This document shows positions 27,039-35,909 of a stretch of DNA of 64,000 bases, piece after piece. The notes beneath the pieces were generated by a model. That model saw only the letters and a program-made list of their open reading frames with translations, had not been told where the DNA came from and made no database searches. The translations under genes and the position numbers were made by a program. The stretch comes from Marinobacterium jannaschii DSM 6295 (GTDB lineage Bacteria; Pseudomonadota; Gammaproteobacteria; Pseudomonadales; Balneatricaceae), in the NCBI RefSeq assembly GCF_000620085.1, contig NZ_KK211068.1, positions 145,134-209,133 on the forward strand, written 5' to 3'. Each line of letters starts with the position of its first letter. The first letter of the stretch is position 1.

Positions 27039-27244
27039 TCAGGCGCTACCTTTTGTCAGTTTCGGGCTTGGAAAAAGTATAGATCAGATTCATTTTCAGC
27101 CGCCTGATCTCCCCCGCCAGCCCCGCTACAGCCCGCCAACCACAGCCACTACCGACAACTGTTCAATATTAGTTGACGACAAGTACAGGACGTTTGTATA
27201 TGACAAACAAACCAAACTTCATAATATAAGCCTATAACTAAACA
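27039..27244. promoter_or_regulatory. Regulatory region ahead of the sulfite oxidation genes
   Basis: An AT-rich stretch between the divergent DUF481 and soeA-like genes. It contains a perfect interrupted palindrome GTTTGT-ATATG-ACAAAC (27192-27208) followed by CATAATATAAG (about 27219-27230), a plausible -10 region. A looser repeat CAACT / AGTTG lies at 27156-27175. These are candidate operator and promoter elements; no regulator gene is adjacent. Confidence 0.4.
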
Positions 27245-27396
27245 AGGCTTTTTCCGCAATGGAATGCCCGGGACAAACCGTTCCGGCAAAGCCTCGGGCT
27301 GGACCTATAGCGGCAAAAGCGTTGGCCTTTGTCGCATCAGGCCCGGACTCCTAGCATAGGGTGAGCGACGATTCCGCAGGGTGAGTGCGGTGTCGC
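27245..27396 (+). ncRNA. Candidate structured 5' leader of the soe operon
   Basis: Three consecutive foldable elements are visible by eye. First, AGGCTTT (27245-27251) pairs with AAAGCCT (27288-27294), with inner GGAA / TTCC. Second, CGGGC (27295-27299) pairs with GCCCG (27341-27345), enclosing GCGGCAAA (27310-27317) with TTTGTCGC (27328-27335, one G-U). Third, GCGAC (27365-27369) pairs with GTCGC (27392-27396), enclosing CCGCA / TGCGG. The element ends about 90 bases before the soeA start. A molybdenum-cofactor riboswitch would fit the gene, but the consensus was not verified. Confidence 0.4.
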
Positions 27397-27487
27397 CAGA
27401 CCGAATAAAAACAACATCAGCCTCTGTCCCCGGCGACCTGTACCCAAGCCACAGGCCCGCCAAGGCTGAATGCGGTGGATAATAAAT

Positions 27488-30424
27488 ATGACAAGCCAAG
27501 CCAATATTCCGGTGAACTCCGGCCTGCCGGTCTTTGAAGACCGGGACAAACAGGAAACCCGCTACACCACCTGCTACATGTGCGCCTGTCGCTGCGGTAT
27601 CAAGGTTACCGTGGAAGACAACAAAGTCCGCTTTATCCAGGGCAACCCGAACCACCCGATCAACAAGGGTGTACTCTGCGCCAAGGGTAACTCCGGCATC
27701 ATGAAGCAGTACTCTCCGGCCAAACTGAGCGCACCGCTGCTGCGTAAGCCGGGCACCGAACGCGGTGCCGGTGAGTTTGAGGAGATCAGCTGGGAGCGGG
27801 CGCTGGATATCCTGGAAAAACGCCTGGCGAATATCCGTGCCACCGATCCGAAGAAACTGGCCTACTTTACCGGCCGCGACCAGATGCAGGCCCTGACCGG
27901 CATGTGGGCGAGCCAGTTCGGCACCATCAACTGGGCGGCCCACGGTGGTTTCTGCTCGGTGAATATGGCCGCTGGCGGCCTCTACACCATGGGCCACGCC
28001 TTCTGGGAATTTGGTGATCCGGACTGGGATAACACCAAGTACTTCATGATGTGGGGCGTGGCGGAAGACCACAGCTCCAACCCGATAAAGCTGGGCCTTA
28101 AAAAGCTCAAAGAGCGCGGCGCCAAGTTTGTTGCCGTTAACCCGGTCCGTACCGGCTACCAGGCGATCGCCGACGAGTGGGTTTCCATCCGTCCGGGCAC
28201 CGACGCGGTACTGGCCCTGTCCATGGTGCACGTGCTGCTGCAGCACCAGCTGATCGACGAAGAGTTCCTGATCCGCTACACCAACTCCGCCCAGCTGGTT
28301 GTGAACACCCCGGGACAGAAAGGCGATGGCCTGTTCTACCGTGGCCCGGAAAAAGAGGGGCAGGCCGGCCAGCCTCAGGTCTGGGATCTGGTGAAGGAAG
28401 CGTTTGTCGACGCCAACCTGCCGGATATCAACCCGGCGCTGTTTGGTGAGTACACGGCGCCAGACGGTACGCCGCTGCGTACCGCCATGAACATCATGCT
28501 CGACAAGTACCTGGACGAGCAGTACGCACCGGAAAACGCCGCTAAAGAGTGTGGCGTTGCCGCTGAAGATATCGAACGCATGGCGCTGGAGATGGCGCAC
28601 GTGGCGTTCAAAGAGTCCATCACCCTGGATGTAGAGTGGACTGACTGGGCCGGCCGTAAGCAGGACAAGTTCATCGGCCGTCCGGTTTCGATGCACGCCA
28701 TGCGCGGTATCTCCGCTCACTCCAACGGTTTCCAGACCTGCCGTGCGATCCACCTGCTGCAGGTTCTGCTGGGCACCATCGACTGCCCGGGCGGTCACCT
28801 GGCGAAGCCACCGTTCCCGAAACATGTGCCACCAGGCATCAAGCCTGCCAAAGAGATGGCACCGAACACGCCACTGAAATCACCTCCGCTGGGCTTCCCG
28901 ACCTGTCCGGAAGACCTGGCGATCGACGCCGACGGCAATCCGCTGCGTATCGATAAGGCTTACAGCTGGGATGCGCCGATCTCCTGCCACGGCCTGATGC
29001 ATATGGTGATCAGCAATGCGGTGAAGGGCGATCCGTACGAGATCGATACGCTGATGCTGTTTATGGCCAACATGGCCTGGAACTCCAGCATGAACACCGC
29101 CCAGACCATGGATATGCTCTGTGCCAAGAAGGAGAGCGGCGAGTATAAGATTCCGTTTATCGTCTGTTCCGACGCCTTCAACTCCGAGATGGTGGCCTAC
29201 TCCGATCTGGTACTGCCAGACACCACCTACCTGGAGCGTTACGACACTATCTCCATGCTCGACCGTCCGATCTCCGAGCCGCACGCCGCTTGTGACTCCG
29301 TGCGTATCCCGGTGGTTAAGCCGGACCGTGACGTGATGAGCTGGCAGGAAGTGATGGTTGAGATGGCCGGACGCCTGGGCTTCCCGGCATTCACCAAGCC
29401 GGAAGGTGGCCGCAAGTACGAAGGCTATAAAGACTTTATCGTTAACTTCGAGAAGGAACCGGGTATCGGCTTCCTGGCCGGTTACCGTGGCAAGGATGGC
29501 GAGAAATCCCTGCGCGGCGAGCCGAACCCACGCCAGTGGGAAGCCTACGAAGAGAACGAAGGTTTCTTCGAGATGCACCTGCAGCCAAACCAGCGCTACA
29601 TGCGTCACGCCAACCTGGATTACCTGACGCTGGCGAAGGAAGCAGCCTGGGTCGGCTCCACCAACCAGATCGTGATCGAACTGTACTCCGAGAAGCTGCA
29701 GACATTCCGCCTGGCGGGCCAGGGCCTGTATGACGGCCCGATGCCGACCGAAGAGCACCACAAAGAACGTCTGGTGAAATACTTCGATCCGCTGCCGACC
29801 TACTACATGCCACTGGAAGAGCAGCGTATCGACCGCGAGGAATACCCGTTCCACGCCGTCAACCAGCGTCCGATGTTTATGTACCACAGCTGGGACAGCC
29901 AGAACGCCTGGTTGCGCCAGATCATGTCGCAGAACTACCTGTTCATGAACCGTATCGCCGCCGAGAAACTGGGTATCGACGACCTGTCATGGGTCTGGGT
30001 CGAATCCCACAACGGCAAGATCCGGGTCCAGATCAAGTACATGGAAGGCACCAACGAACAGACCGTCTGGACCTGGAATGCCATCGCCAAGCGCGGCGGT
30101 GCCTGGGGCCTGTCTGACGACGCCAACGAAGCCACCGACGGCTTCCTGATGAACCACCTGATCTCCGAACTGTTGCCGCAGAAAGGCGACAAGATTGACC
30201 GTGTCACTAACTCCGACCCGGTCACCGGGCAGGCAGCCTGGTATGACCTTCGTGTGAAGATCACTCCAGCCGCTCCGGGCGAAACCGGTGCCTGGCCTGA
30301 ATTCGGCCCGCTGAAGCCACAGCCGAATGCCAAGCCATCACCGCAATCGCTGAGCTATGCCACCCACGAAAACGTCAATCTGAAGCGCCCGATGTCAGAC
30401 ATCCTGACACGTGGCGAGCAGTAA
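27488..30424 (+). CDS. soeA: SoeA-like sulfite dehydrogenase, molybdopterin subunit
   Basis: A 978-residue molybdopterin oxidoreductase of the DMSO reductase superfamily. It has an N-terminal [4Fe-4S] site (C29-x2-C32-x3-C36 and C64), then the Mo-bis-MGD domains; C156 in GGFCSVNMAAGG is the likely molybdenum ligand. No Tat signal is present, so the enzyme faces the cytoplasm. Size, lack of signal and the following ferredoxin and membrane-anchor genes match SoeABC, the cytoplasmic sulfite:quinone oxidoreductase known from Allochromatium and marine roseobacters. ATG 27488 is chosen over 27470 because GGTGGA lies at suitable spacing. A thiosulfate- or polysulfide-type reductase is the main alternative. 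Confidence 0.8.
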   Translation: MTSQANIPVNSGLPVFEDRDKQETRYTTCYMCACRCGIKVTVEDNKVRFIQGNPNHPINKGVLCAKGNSGIMKQYSPAKLSAPLLRKPGTERGAGEFEEISWERALDILEKRLANIRATDPKKLAYFTGRDQMQALTGMWASQFGTINWAAHGGFCSVNMAAGGLYTMGHAFWEFGDPDWDNTKYFMMWGVAEDHSSNPIKLGLKKLKERGAKFVAVNPVRTGYQAIADEWVSIRPGTDAVLALSMVHVLLQHQLIDEEFLIRYTNSAQLVVNTPGQKGDGLFYRGPEKEGQAGQPQVWDLVKEAFVDANLPDINPALFGEYTAPDGTPLRTAMNIMLDKYLDEQYAPENAAKECGVAAEDIERMALEMAHVAFKESITLDVEWTDWAGRKQDKFIGRPVSMHAMRGISAHSNGFQTCRAIHLLQVLLGTIDCPGGHLAKPPFPKHVPPGIKPAKEMAPNTPLKSPPLGFPTCPEDLAIDADGNPLRIDKAYSWDAPISCHGLMHMVISNAVKGDPYEIDTLMLFMANMAWNSSMNTAQTMDMLCAKKESGEYKIPFIVCSDAFNSEMVAYSDLVLPDTTYLERYDTISMLDRPISEPHAACDSVRIPVVKPDRDVMSWQEVMVEMAGRLGFPAFTKPEGGRKYEGYKDFIVNFEKEPGIGFLAGYRGKDGEKSLRGEPNPRQWEAYEENEGFFEMHLQPNQRYMRHANLDYLTLAKEAAWVGSTNQIVIELYSEKLQTFRLAGQGLYDGPMPTEEHHKERLVKYFDPLPTYYMPLEEQRIDREEYPFHAVNQRPMFMYHSWDSQNAWLRQIMSQNYLFMNRIAAEKLGIDDLSWVWVESHNGKIRVQIKYMEGTNEQTVWTWNAIAKRGGAWGLSDDANEATDGFLMNHLISELLPQKGDKIDRVTNSDPVTGQAAWYDLRVKITPAAPGETGAWPEFGPLKPQPNAKPSPQSLSYATHENVNLKRPMSDILTRGEQ

Positions 30425-30445
30425 CGGCAGACGGAGAATAAGAAG

Positions 30446-31135
30446 ATGAAACTAGGTCTGGTTGTTGATCTCGATACCTGTGTGGGCTGCCACGGCTGCG
30501 CCACCGCCTGTAAGCAATGGAATACCTCCGGCACCATCGGGCCGCTGTCCGATAAAGATCCGTATGGCCGCGACCCGAACGGTGCCTGGCTGAACCGAAT
30601 CCGCACCTATGAAGTGGATGACAGCCCGAACAGTAAAACCGTCAACATGCCGATGTCCTGCATGCACTGTGACAACGCGGCCTGTGTCACCGTCTGCCCG
30701 ACCGGCGCGTCCTACAAGCGTGAGGAAGACGGCATCGTGCTGGTCGATCAGGACAAGTGCATGGGCTGTAACCTCTGCTCCTGGGCCTGCCCGTACGGCG
30801 CCCGTGAGCTGGACCCGCAGCAGGGCACCATGAAGAAATGTACCCTCTGCGTCGACCGTATCTATGACGAGAAACTGCCGGAAGACGAGCGTAAGCCGGC
30901 CTGCGTGATGACCTGTCCGACCAAGTCCCGTGTCTTCGGTGACTTTGACGATCCGGACTCAGAGGTCAGCCAGCTGGTACGCGAGCGTGCCGGTAAGCAG
31001 CTGATGCCGGAACTGGGCTATAACCCGGTCAACACTTACCTGCCACCGCGTAACAAGCCGGTGGTGGAAACCTACGACGTCTCTTCGGTGAAAAACACCG
31101 TGAAGAAGTGGGTCAACAAGGTAATTGCCCGCTGA
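30446..31135 (+). CDS. soeB: SoeB-like iron-sulfur electron-transfer subunit
   Basis: A 229-residue protein with four [4Fe-4S] cysteine clusters: DTCVGCHGCATACK, CMHCDNAACVTVCPTG, DKCMGCNLCSWACPYGA and CTLCVDRI with a distal CVMTCPTKS. This is the DmsB/SoeB pattern. It passes electrons from the molybdenum subunit to the membrane anchor. It starts 21 bases after soeA with AGACGGAGAATAAG as ribosome site and has no signal peptide, agreeing with a cytoplasmic complex. Confidence 0.85.
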   Translation: MKLGLVVDLDTCVGCHGCATACKQWNTSGTIGPLSDKDPYGRDPNGAWLNRIRTYEVDDSPNSKTVNMPMSCMHCDNAACVTVCPTGASYKREEDGIVLVDQDKCMGCNLCSWACPYGARELDPQQGTMKKCTLCVDRIYDEKLPEDERKPACVMTCPTKSRVFGDFDDPDSEVSQLVRERAGKQLMPELGYNPVNTYLPPRNKPVVETYDVSSVKNTVKKWVNKVIAR

Positions 31136-31144
31136 TGCGGGAGC

Positions 31145-31261
31145 TGCGCACGGCGCGCTTCGGGCCGTGCGCAACCATTGATCGAATTGAGAATTAACCA
31201 AGCGCTGCCCCCATAAAGCGGGGATTAAACAACGCGAAGCTCGCAGCGCCAGGCGCGCTGC
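31145..31261 (+). repeat. Intercistronic hairpins between soeB and soeC
   Basis: A 10-bp perfect stem TGCGCACGGC (31145-31154) with GCCGTGCGCA (31164-31173) is followed by a 7-bp stem GCAGCGC (31243-31249) with GCGCTGC (31255-31261). Neither is followed by a T run. They may stabilise the soeAB part of the message or lower soeC expression; similarity to REP-type elements is possible. Confidence 0.5.
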
Positions 31262-31282
31262 CCGGTTACGGAGTAACGAACT

Positions 31283-32212
31283 ATGCATCCGGCTTTTTCT
31301 GTATTGGTATTTACGGTGATGTCAGGGGCGGGCTACGGCCTGATCACCCTGATGGTAATCGCTCATATGAGCGGACTGGCACAACTGCAGGACAGCAGCA
31401 CCCTGCTCTCAGGTGGCATCCTGGCATTCCTGCTGATCTCCGGCGGCCTGCTCTCCTCTACCCTGCATCTGGCGAACCCGAAGAACGCCTGGCGCTCTTT
31501 CAGTCGCTTCCGTACCTCATGGCTCTCCCGTGAGGCCGTGTTCGCGGTACTGTTCTACCCTTTCCTGCTGCTTTACCTGTTCGGTATCTACAGCCAGGGC
31601 ACCGAGCTGAACGGCTTCTTCCAGCTGATGGGGACTGTTGCTGCGATCCTGGCGATGGTGACGCTGTTCTGCACCTCCATGATCTACGCCAGCCTGAAAA
31701 CCATCCGCCAGTGGAACAGCGCCCTGACGCCGATGAACTACCTGGCACTGGGCCTGATGTCCGGCTCCCTGCTGCTGGCTGCGGTGCAGGGCATTGTCGC
31801 CGGTGACCTCAACGGTACTCTGCAGAATGCCGCACTGGGCCTGGTGGTACTGGGCAGCGTGACTAAACTGATCTACCTGTTCTGGATCGGTAAGCCACAG
31901 GGTTCCACCATCCAGACCGCCACCGGCTTTACTCAGGCCAGCGTGCGTCTGCTGGATCAGGGCCACACCTCCAACAGCTTCCTCAACGACGAATTTGGCT
32001 ATACAGTGGAGGCCAATAAGCTGCTGCGCCTGCGTGGCGGCATGCTGCTGCTGGCGTTTGTCCTGCCGTTTATCCTGCTAATGCTGAACTCTGCCGCCCT
32101 GACCCTGATCGCGGCCCTGCTGGCGATTGGCGGACTGCTGGTAGAACGCTGGTTGTTCTTCGCCGAAGCACGTCATGTTGTGCGCCTTTACCACGGCGAC
32201 CAGCGCACCTGA
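31283..32212 (+). CDS. soeC: SoeC-like DmsC-family membrane anchor
   Basis: A 309-residue integral membrane protein with about eight hydrophobic segments and the DmsC-family opening (MHPAFSVLVFTVMSGAGYGL). The motif STLHLANPKNAWRSFSRFRT and then SWLSREAVFA is typical. It anchors the SoeAB subunits to the cytoplasmic membrane and delivers electrons to quinone. It is separated from soeB by 147 bases holding two hairpins, unlike the tight soeA-soeB junction. The TTACGGAGTAACG ribosome site supports the start. Confidence 0.83.
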   Translation: MHPAFSVLVFTVMSGAGYGLITLMVIAHMSGLAQLQDSSTLLSGGILAFLLISGGLLSSTLHLANPKNAWRSFSRFRTSWLSREAVFAVLFYPFLLLYLFGIYSQGTELNGFFQLMGTVAAILAMVTLFCTSMIYASLKTIRQWNSALTPMNYLALGLMSGSLLLAAVQGIVAGDLNGTLQNAALGLVVLGSVTKLIYLFWIGKPQGSTIQTATGFTQASVRLLDQGHTSNSFLNDEFGYTVEANKLLRLRGGMLLLAFVLPFILLMLNSAALTLIAALLAIGGLLVERWLFFAEARHVVRLYHGDQRT

Positions 32213-32272
32213 GCGGTATAAATCCTGTTTGCGCCCTGTACTTGTTGCGCCTGACTTAAAGAAGGAAGACCC

Positions 32273-33637
32273 ATGTTTGAGACCCGTAACCCGGCTACCG
32301 GTGAACTGATTCAGCAGTTCGACTACATCTCCGATACGCAGCTGGACGCTGCCCTGGCCCGTTCTGAGCAGGCGGCCCGTGCATGGCGCAAGACCGATTT
32401 TGCCGAACGCAGCCAGCTGCTGCACAAAGTCGCCGCGCTGCTGACCGAGCGCCGCGAAGCGCTGGCCCGCACGGTGTCATTGGAGATGGGCAAGCTGCTG
32501 GGCGAAGCCCTGGGTGAAGTGGATAAATGTGCCGGTGCCTGTGCCTACTATGCCGATCACGGCGCAGCGATGCTGCAGGACAAGCTGATCGAAACTCCGG
32601 CGAAGAAGAGCCTGGTAGCGTTCGAGCCGATCGGCACCGTCCTGGCGATCATGCCGTGGAACTTCCCCCTGTGGCAGGTGATCCGCTGCATGGCACCGAC
32701 CCTGATGGCCGGTAATACCCTGTTGCTGAAACATGCGCCGAACGTGCCGCAGTGTGCCCTGGCGCTGGAGGAGATCCTGCGTGACGCCGGTGCGCCTGAA
32801 GGCGTATTCAGCAGCCTGCTGATCTCGGTGGAACAGAGTGCCACTGTGATCGCAGACCGCCGTGTCCATGGCGTTGCCTTTACCGGCAGCGAAGTGGCCG
32901 GTCGCAAGATCGGAGCCCTGGCCGGTGCCAACCTGAAGAAGGTGGTGCTGGAGCTGGGTGGCTCCGACCCGCTGATCGTGCTGGATGACGCCGACCTGGA
33001 CCAGGCGGTCGAGATCGCTGTCCGTGCCCGCTTCAGCAACGCCGGTCAGATCTGTATCGCTGCCAAACGCTTTATCGTTACCGAAGCCGTTGCCGACGAG
33101 TTTGTCAGCAAGCTGATGGATCAGGTTGCCACCCTCAAGTGCGGCGATCCGACCGATGCCGACACCCGCCTGGCCCCGATGACCCGTGAAGACCTGCGCA
33201 CCCAGGTGCACCAGCAGGTGCTGAAGTCGATTGAGCAGGGTGCCACGCCGTTGGCAGGCTGCGAACCGCTGACCGGCCACGGCTGGTTCTACCCGGCCTC
33301 GGTGCTGGATAACGTCAAGCCGGGAATGGAAGCCTTTGACGAAGAGCTGTTTGGCCCGGTCGCCTCTATCGTGCGGGTAAAGGATGAAGCCGAAGCCATT
33401 GCGATGGCCAACAACACCCGTTTCGGCCTCGGTGCCAGCCTGTTTACCCGCGACGCTGAACGCGGCGAACAGCTGGCTCGCCAGATCGAAGCGGGGGCGG
33501 TATTTGTTAATGCCCAGGTGGGCAGTGATGTGCGGCTGCCGTTTGGCGGCATTAAATGTTCCGGTGTGGGTCGTGAACTGGCTAGCTATGGCATGCATGA
33601 GTTCTGTAATATCAAAACCCTGTGGGTCGGTGAGTAA
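32273..33637 (+). CDS. NAD(P)-dependent aldehyde dehydrogenase, succinate/sulfoacetaldehyde-type
   Basis: A 454-residue aldehyde dehydrogenase. The catalytic residues are C261 in NAGQICIAAKR and the general base E227 in VVLELGGSDP; MPWNFPLWQVIR and FTGSEVAGRKIG line the cofactor site. By sequence it belongs with the YneI/Sad branch of succinate-semialdehyde dehydrogenases. The sulfoacetaldehyde dehydrogenase SafD of Neptuniibacter caesariensis belongs to this general group and is linked to a TauE-type exporter. Here the gene sits 60 bases after soeC and upstream of SulP and TauE/SafE genes, so a sulfonate aldehyde is a reasonable candidate substrate, but succinate semialdehyde cannot be excluded. 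Confidence 0.82.
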   Translation: MFETRNPATGELIQQFDYISDTQLDAALARSEQAARAWRKTDFAERSQLLHKVAALLTERREALARTVSLEMGKLLGEALGEVDKCAGACAYYADHGAAMLQDKLIETPAKKSLVAFEPIGTVLAIMPWNFPLWQVIRCMAPTLMAGNTLLLKHAPNVPQCALALEEILRDAGAPEGVFSSLLISVEQSATVIADRRVHGVAFTGSEVAGRKIGALAGANLKKVVLELGGSDPLIVLDDADLDQAVEIAVRARFSNAGQICIAAKRFIVTEAVADEFVSKLMDQVATLKCGDPTDADTRLAPMTREDLRTQVHQQVLKSIEQGATPLAGCEPLTGHGWFYPASVLDNVKPGMEAFDEELFGPVASIVRVKDEAEAIAMANNTRFGLGASLFTRDAERGEQLARQIEAGAVFVNAQVGSDVRLPFGGIKCSGVGRELASYGMHEFCNIKTLWVGE

Positions 33638-33684
33638 TCAGCGCCCCGCAAAAGCCCCGACAACAATAACAATGGGAGCTGGTA

Positions 33685-33846
33685 ATGAAAAAGTACAGCA
33701 GCACTCAGTCCGGCCTTACCTGGGATATCTTCGCTCATCAGGAGCAACGTCTCAGTAGCCCGGAAGCGTCGCCCCGGAAACAACAGAACGCTGCCGCTCA
33801 ACCGCGGCGTAAAGGCGTCACCCCGGCCCGACACAATCACTGCTGA
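33685..33846 (+). CDS. Small basic ORF, 53 residues
   Basis: An ORF starting ATG AAA AAG, with GGAG seven bases ahead of the start and ending in TGA at 33844-33846. The product starts MKKYSSTQSGLTWDIFAHQE and has a basic, proline-containing C-terminal half. It lies between the aldehyde dehydrogenase and SulP genes in the same direction. No family was recognised and it has no membrane segment. The ribosome site is the main support; it could be a chance frame. Confidence 0.4.
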   Translation: MKKYSSTQSGLTWDIFAHQEQRLSSPEASPRKQQNAAAQPRRKGVTPARHNHC

Positions 33847-33988
33847 TGCCCAGCGCCAGGTTAGCGGCCCCTCGCGGCAGCTAGCCTGGTTTTCACACTG
33901 CCATGACAAGGTGGTGCCGTATTTCGGTGCCGGGTATCCGTTCAGCAGACCCATGCCGCCTGAACAGTGATTTTTTGAAGTGAGTACT

Positions 33989-35758
33989 ATGTCTAAACTT
34001 TCGCAAGACCGTTCCCGGTTATTGTTACGCCTGTTTCCGTTCCTGGTGTGGGCGCGCACCCTGACCCCGGCCATGCTGCGGGACGATTTCTTTGCCGGCC
34101 TGACCAATGCGGTCATCGTACTGCCACAGGGCGTGGCTTACGCACTGATTGCCGGGCTGCCGCCGGAATACGGCCTTTACGCAGCGATTGTGCCCGCCAT
34201 CATCGCGGCCCTCTGGGGGTCATCTTTCCACCTGATCTCCGGCCCGACGGCGGCACTGTCGATCGTGGTGTTCACCACCCTGAGTCCGCTGGCCGAACCG
34301 GGCTCGGCCGAATTTATCCAGCTGGCCCTGGCGCTGACCCTGATGGCCGGGCTGTTTCAGCTGGTACTGGCCCTGGCCCGCATGGGCACCCTGGTTAACT
34401 TTGTCTCCCATTCGGTGGTGGTTGGCTTCACCTCCGGCGCCGCAATTGTGATCGCCTCCAGCCAGGTCAAGAACCTGCTGGGTATCAGCATCGAGAGTGA
34501 CGGTACTTTCCTCTCTACCTGGGCCGGTGTTATCGATGCCATCGGCGGCACTAACGTCTATGCCCTGAGCGTGGGTCTGATCACCCTCGCCGCCTCCCTT
34601 ATTATCAAGAAGATCCTGCCACGCTGGCCGCATATGCTGCTGGCGATGATCGCCGGCAGTATCGCCGCTTACCTGATCGGCGCTGAAGAGCACAATATCC
34701 GCCTTGTCGGCTCCATTCCCGGCAGCCTGCCGCCGTTAAGCTTCCCGGGTATCGATGCCCAGATTTTCCACCAGCTGGCACCGGGGGCGATCGCCATCGG
34801 CCTGCTCGGCCTGGTAGAAGCGGTTTCAATTGCCCGCTCGGTGGCGACCCGCTCGCATCAGCGTATCGATGGCAACCAGGAGTTCTACGGCCAGTCGCTG
34901 TCCAATATCGTCGGCTCTTTCTTCTCCTGCTACGCCTCCTCCGGCTCTTTCACCCGTACCGGCGTCAACTACAGCTCCGGTGCCCGGACGCCGATGGCGG
35001 CGATTGTCGCGGCGCTGTCGCTGGCGATTATCGTGCTGCTGTTCTCCGAGCTGACCGCCTATGTACCGATTCCGAGCATGGCCGGACTGCTGTTTGTGGT
35101 GTCCTACAACCTGATCGATTTCCATCACATCAAGAGCATCGTTCAGGCGGGTAAGTCAGAGTTTGCGATTCTCGGCGTCACCTTTGCCGCAACACTGGTG
35201 ATGGCGATGGAGTTTGCGATCTATATCGGCGTTATCCTGTCGCTGGTGTTCTACCTGAAACGCACATCACGTCCGAATATCGTCGAGATCGTACCGACCG
35301 AAACCGAGCGCGGTCACTATTTCGACACCAATGAAGATGGCGGCAGCAGTTGTCCGCAGCTGCGCATTATCCGCATCGAAGGCTCGCTATTCTTCGGCGC
35401 CGTGCAGTACGTTCAGGAGTATCTGGAATCCGTCGAGGAGGAGCACCTGCTGATTGTCGGCAATGGCATGAACTTTATCGATATCGCCGGGGCCGAGATG
35501 CTGATGCACGAAGCCCGCAGGCGGCGGGTTAAGGGCGGCGCCCTCTACCTCTCCAACCTGAAGACGCGGGTCGATGACTATCTCAGCCGCGGCGAATATC
35601 GTGAGGTCATCGGTGAAGACGCGATCTTCAAAGGCAAAGGCGAGGCGATCCAGAGCATCTACCGTCAGCTGGATCAGGAACGCTGCAATCGCTGTCAGGT
35701 CAAACTGTTCCGCGAGTGCCAGGAGAAGGTAACGATACCTTTAGCCAGCAGAGGTTAA
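33989..35758 (+). CDS. SulP family anion transporter with STAS domain
   Basis: A 589-residue transporter with a hydrophobic core of 10-14 segments (about 25-430) containing the SulP signature (NAVIVLPQGVAYALIAGLPP, EYGLYAAIVPAI). A soluble STAS domain follows (about 450-560, with LRIIRIEGSLFFGAV and GMNFIDIAGAEML). The cysteine-containing tail (CNRCQVKLFRECQEK) is unusual. SulP proteins move sulfate, bicarbonate or other anions. Next to sulfite oxidation genes, sulfate or sulfite transport is the likeliest role; direction is not evident. ATG 33989 is preferred over GTG 33980 because of the GAAG element. Confidence 0.87.
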   Translation: MSKLSQDRSRLLLRLFPFLVWARTLTPAMLRDDFFAGLTNAVIVLPQGVAYALIAGLPPEYGLYAAIVPAIIAALWGSSFHLISGPTAALSIVVFTTLSPLAEPGSAEFIQLALALTLMAGLFQLVLALARMGTLVNFVSHSVVVGFTSGAAIVIASSQVKNLLGISIESDGTFLSTWAGVIDAIGGTNVYALSVGLITLAASLIIKKILPRWPHMLLAMIAGSIAAYLIGAEEHNIRLVGSIPGSLPPLSFPGIDAQIFHQLAPGAIAIGLLGLVEAVSIARSVATRSHQRIDGNQEFYGQSLSNIVGSFFSCYASSGSFTRTGVNYSSGARTPMAAIVAALSLAIIVLLFSELTAYVPIPSMAGLLFVVSYNLIDFHHIKSIVQAGKSEFAILGVTFAATLVMAMEFAIYIGVILSLVFYLKRTSRPNIVEIVPTETERGHYFDTNEDGGSSCPQLRIIRIEGSLFFGAVQYVQEYLESVEEEHLLIVGNGMNFIDIAGAEMLMHEARRRRVKGGALYLSNLKTRVDDYLSRGEYREVIGEDAIFKGKGEAIQSIYRQLDQERCNRCQVKLFRECQEKVTIPLASRG

Positions 35759-35784
35759 CCCGGTCGATTTACCGCTGTATAATC

Positions 35785-35808
35785 TGCGCCCCGCCTCTGC
35801 GGGGCGCA
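35785..35808 (+). terminator. Hairpin after the SulP gene
   Basis: A perfect 10-bp stem TGCGCCCCGC / GCGGGGCGCA with a 4-nt loop, 27 bases after the stop codon, followed by a short T-containing tail. It probably separates SulP from the TauE/SafE gene, at least partly. Confidence 0.7.
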
Positions 35809-35909
35809 TTCGTTCAGGCGGCCAGCGATCTGCTTGGTGATCTGCGGCCTGAGCCACACCACTTTTCTTTTCTCTATCTCAGCCCTGCTGACTAACTTCA
35901 GGAACCCTG

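Noticed and set aside
27305..28825. 506-codon minus-strand frame opposite the soeA-like gene
   Set aside because: The opposite strand has clear molybdoenzyme motifs; the antisense product is His/Gly/Val-rich and resembles no family.
27488..32212. Formate dehydrogenase assignment for the molybdoenzyme operon
   Set aside because: The membrane subunit is DmsC-like rather than a FdnI-type cytochrome b, no Tat signal or selenocysteine context is seen, and the neighbours are sulfur-anion carriers.
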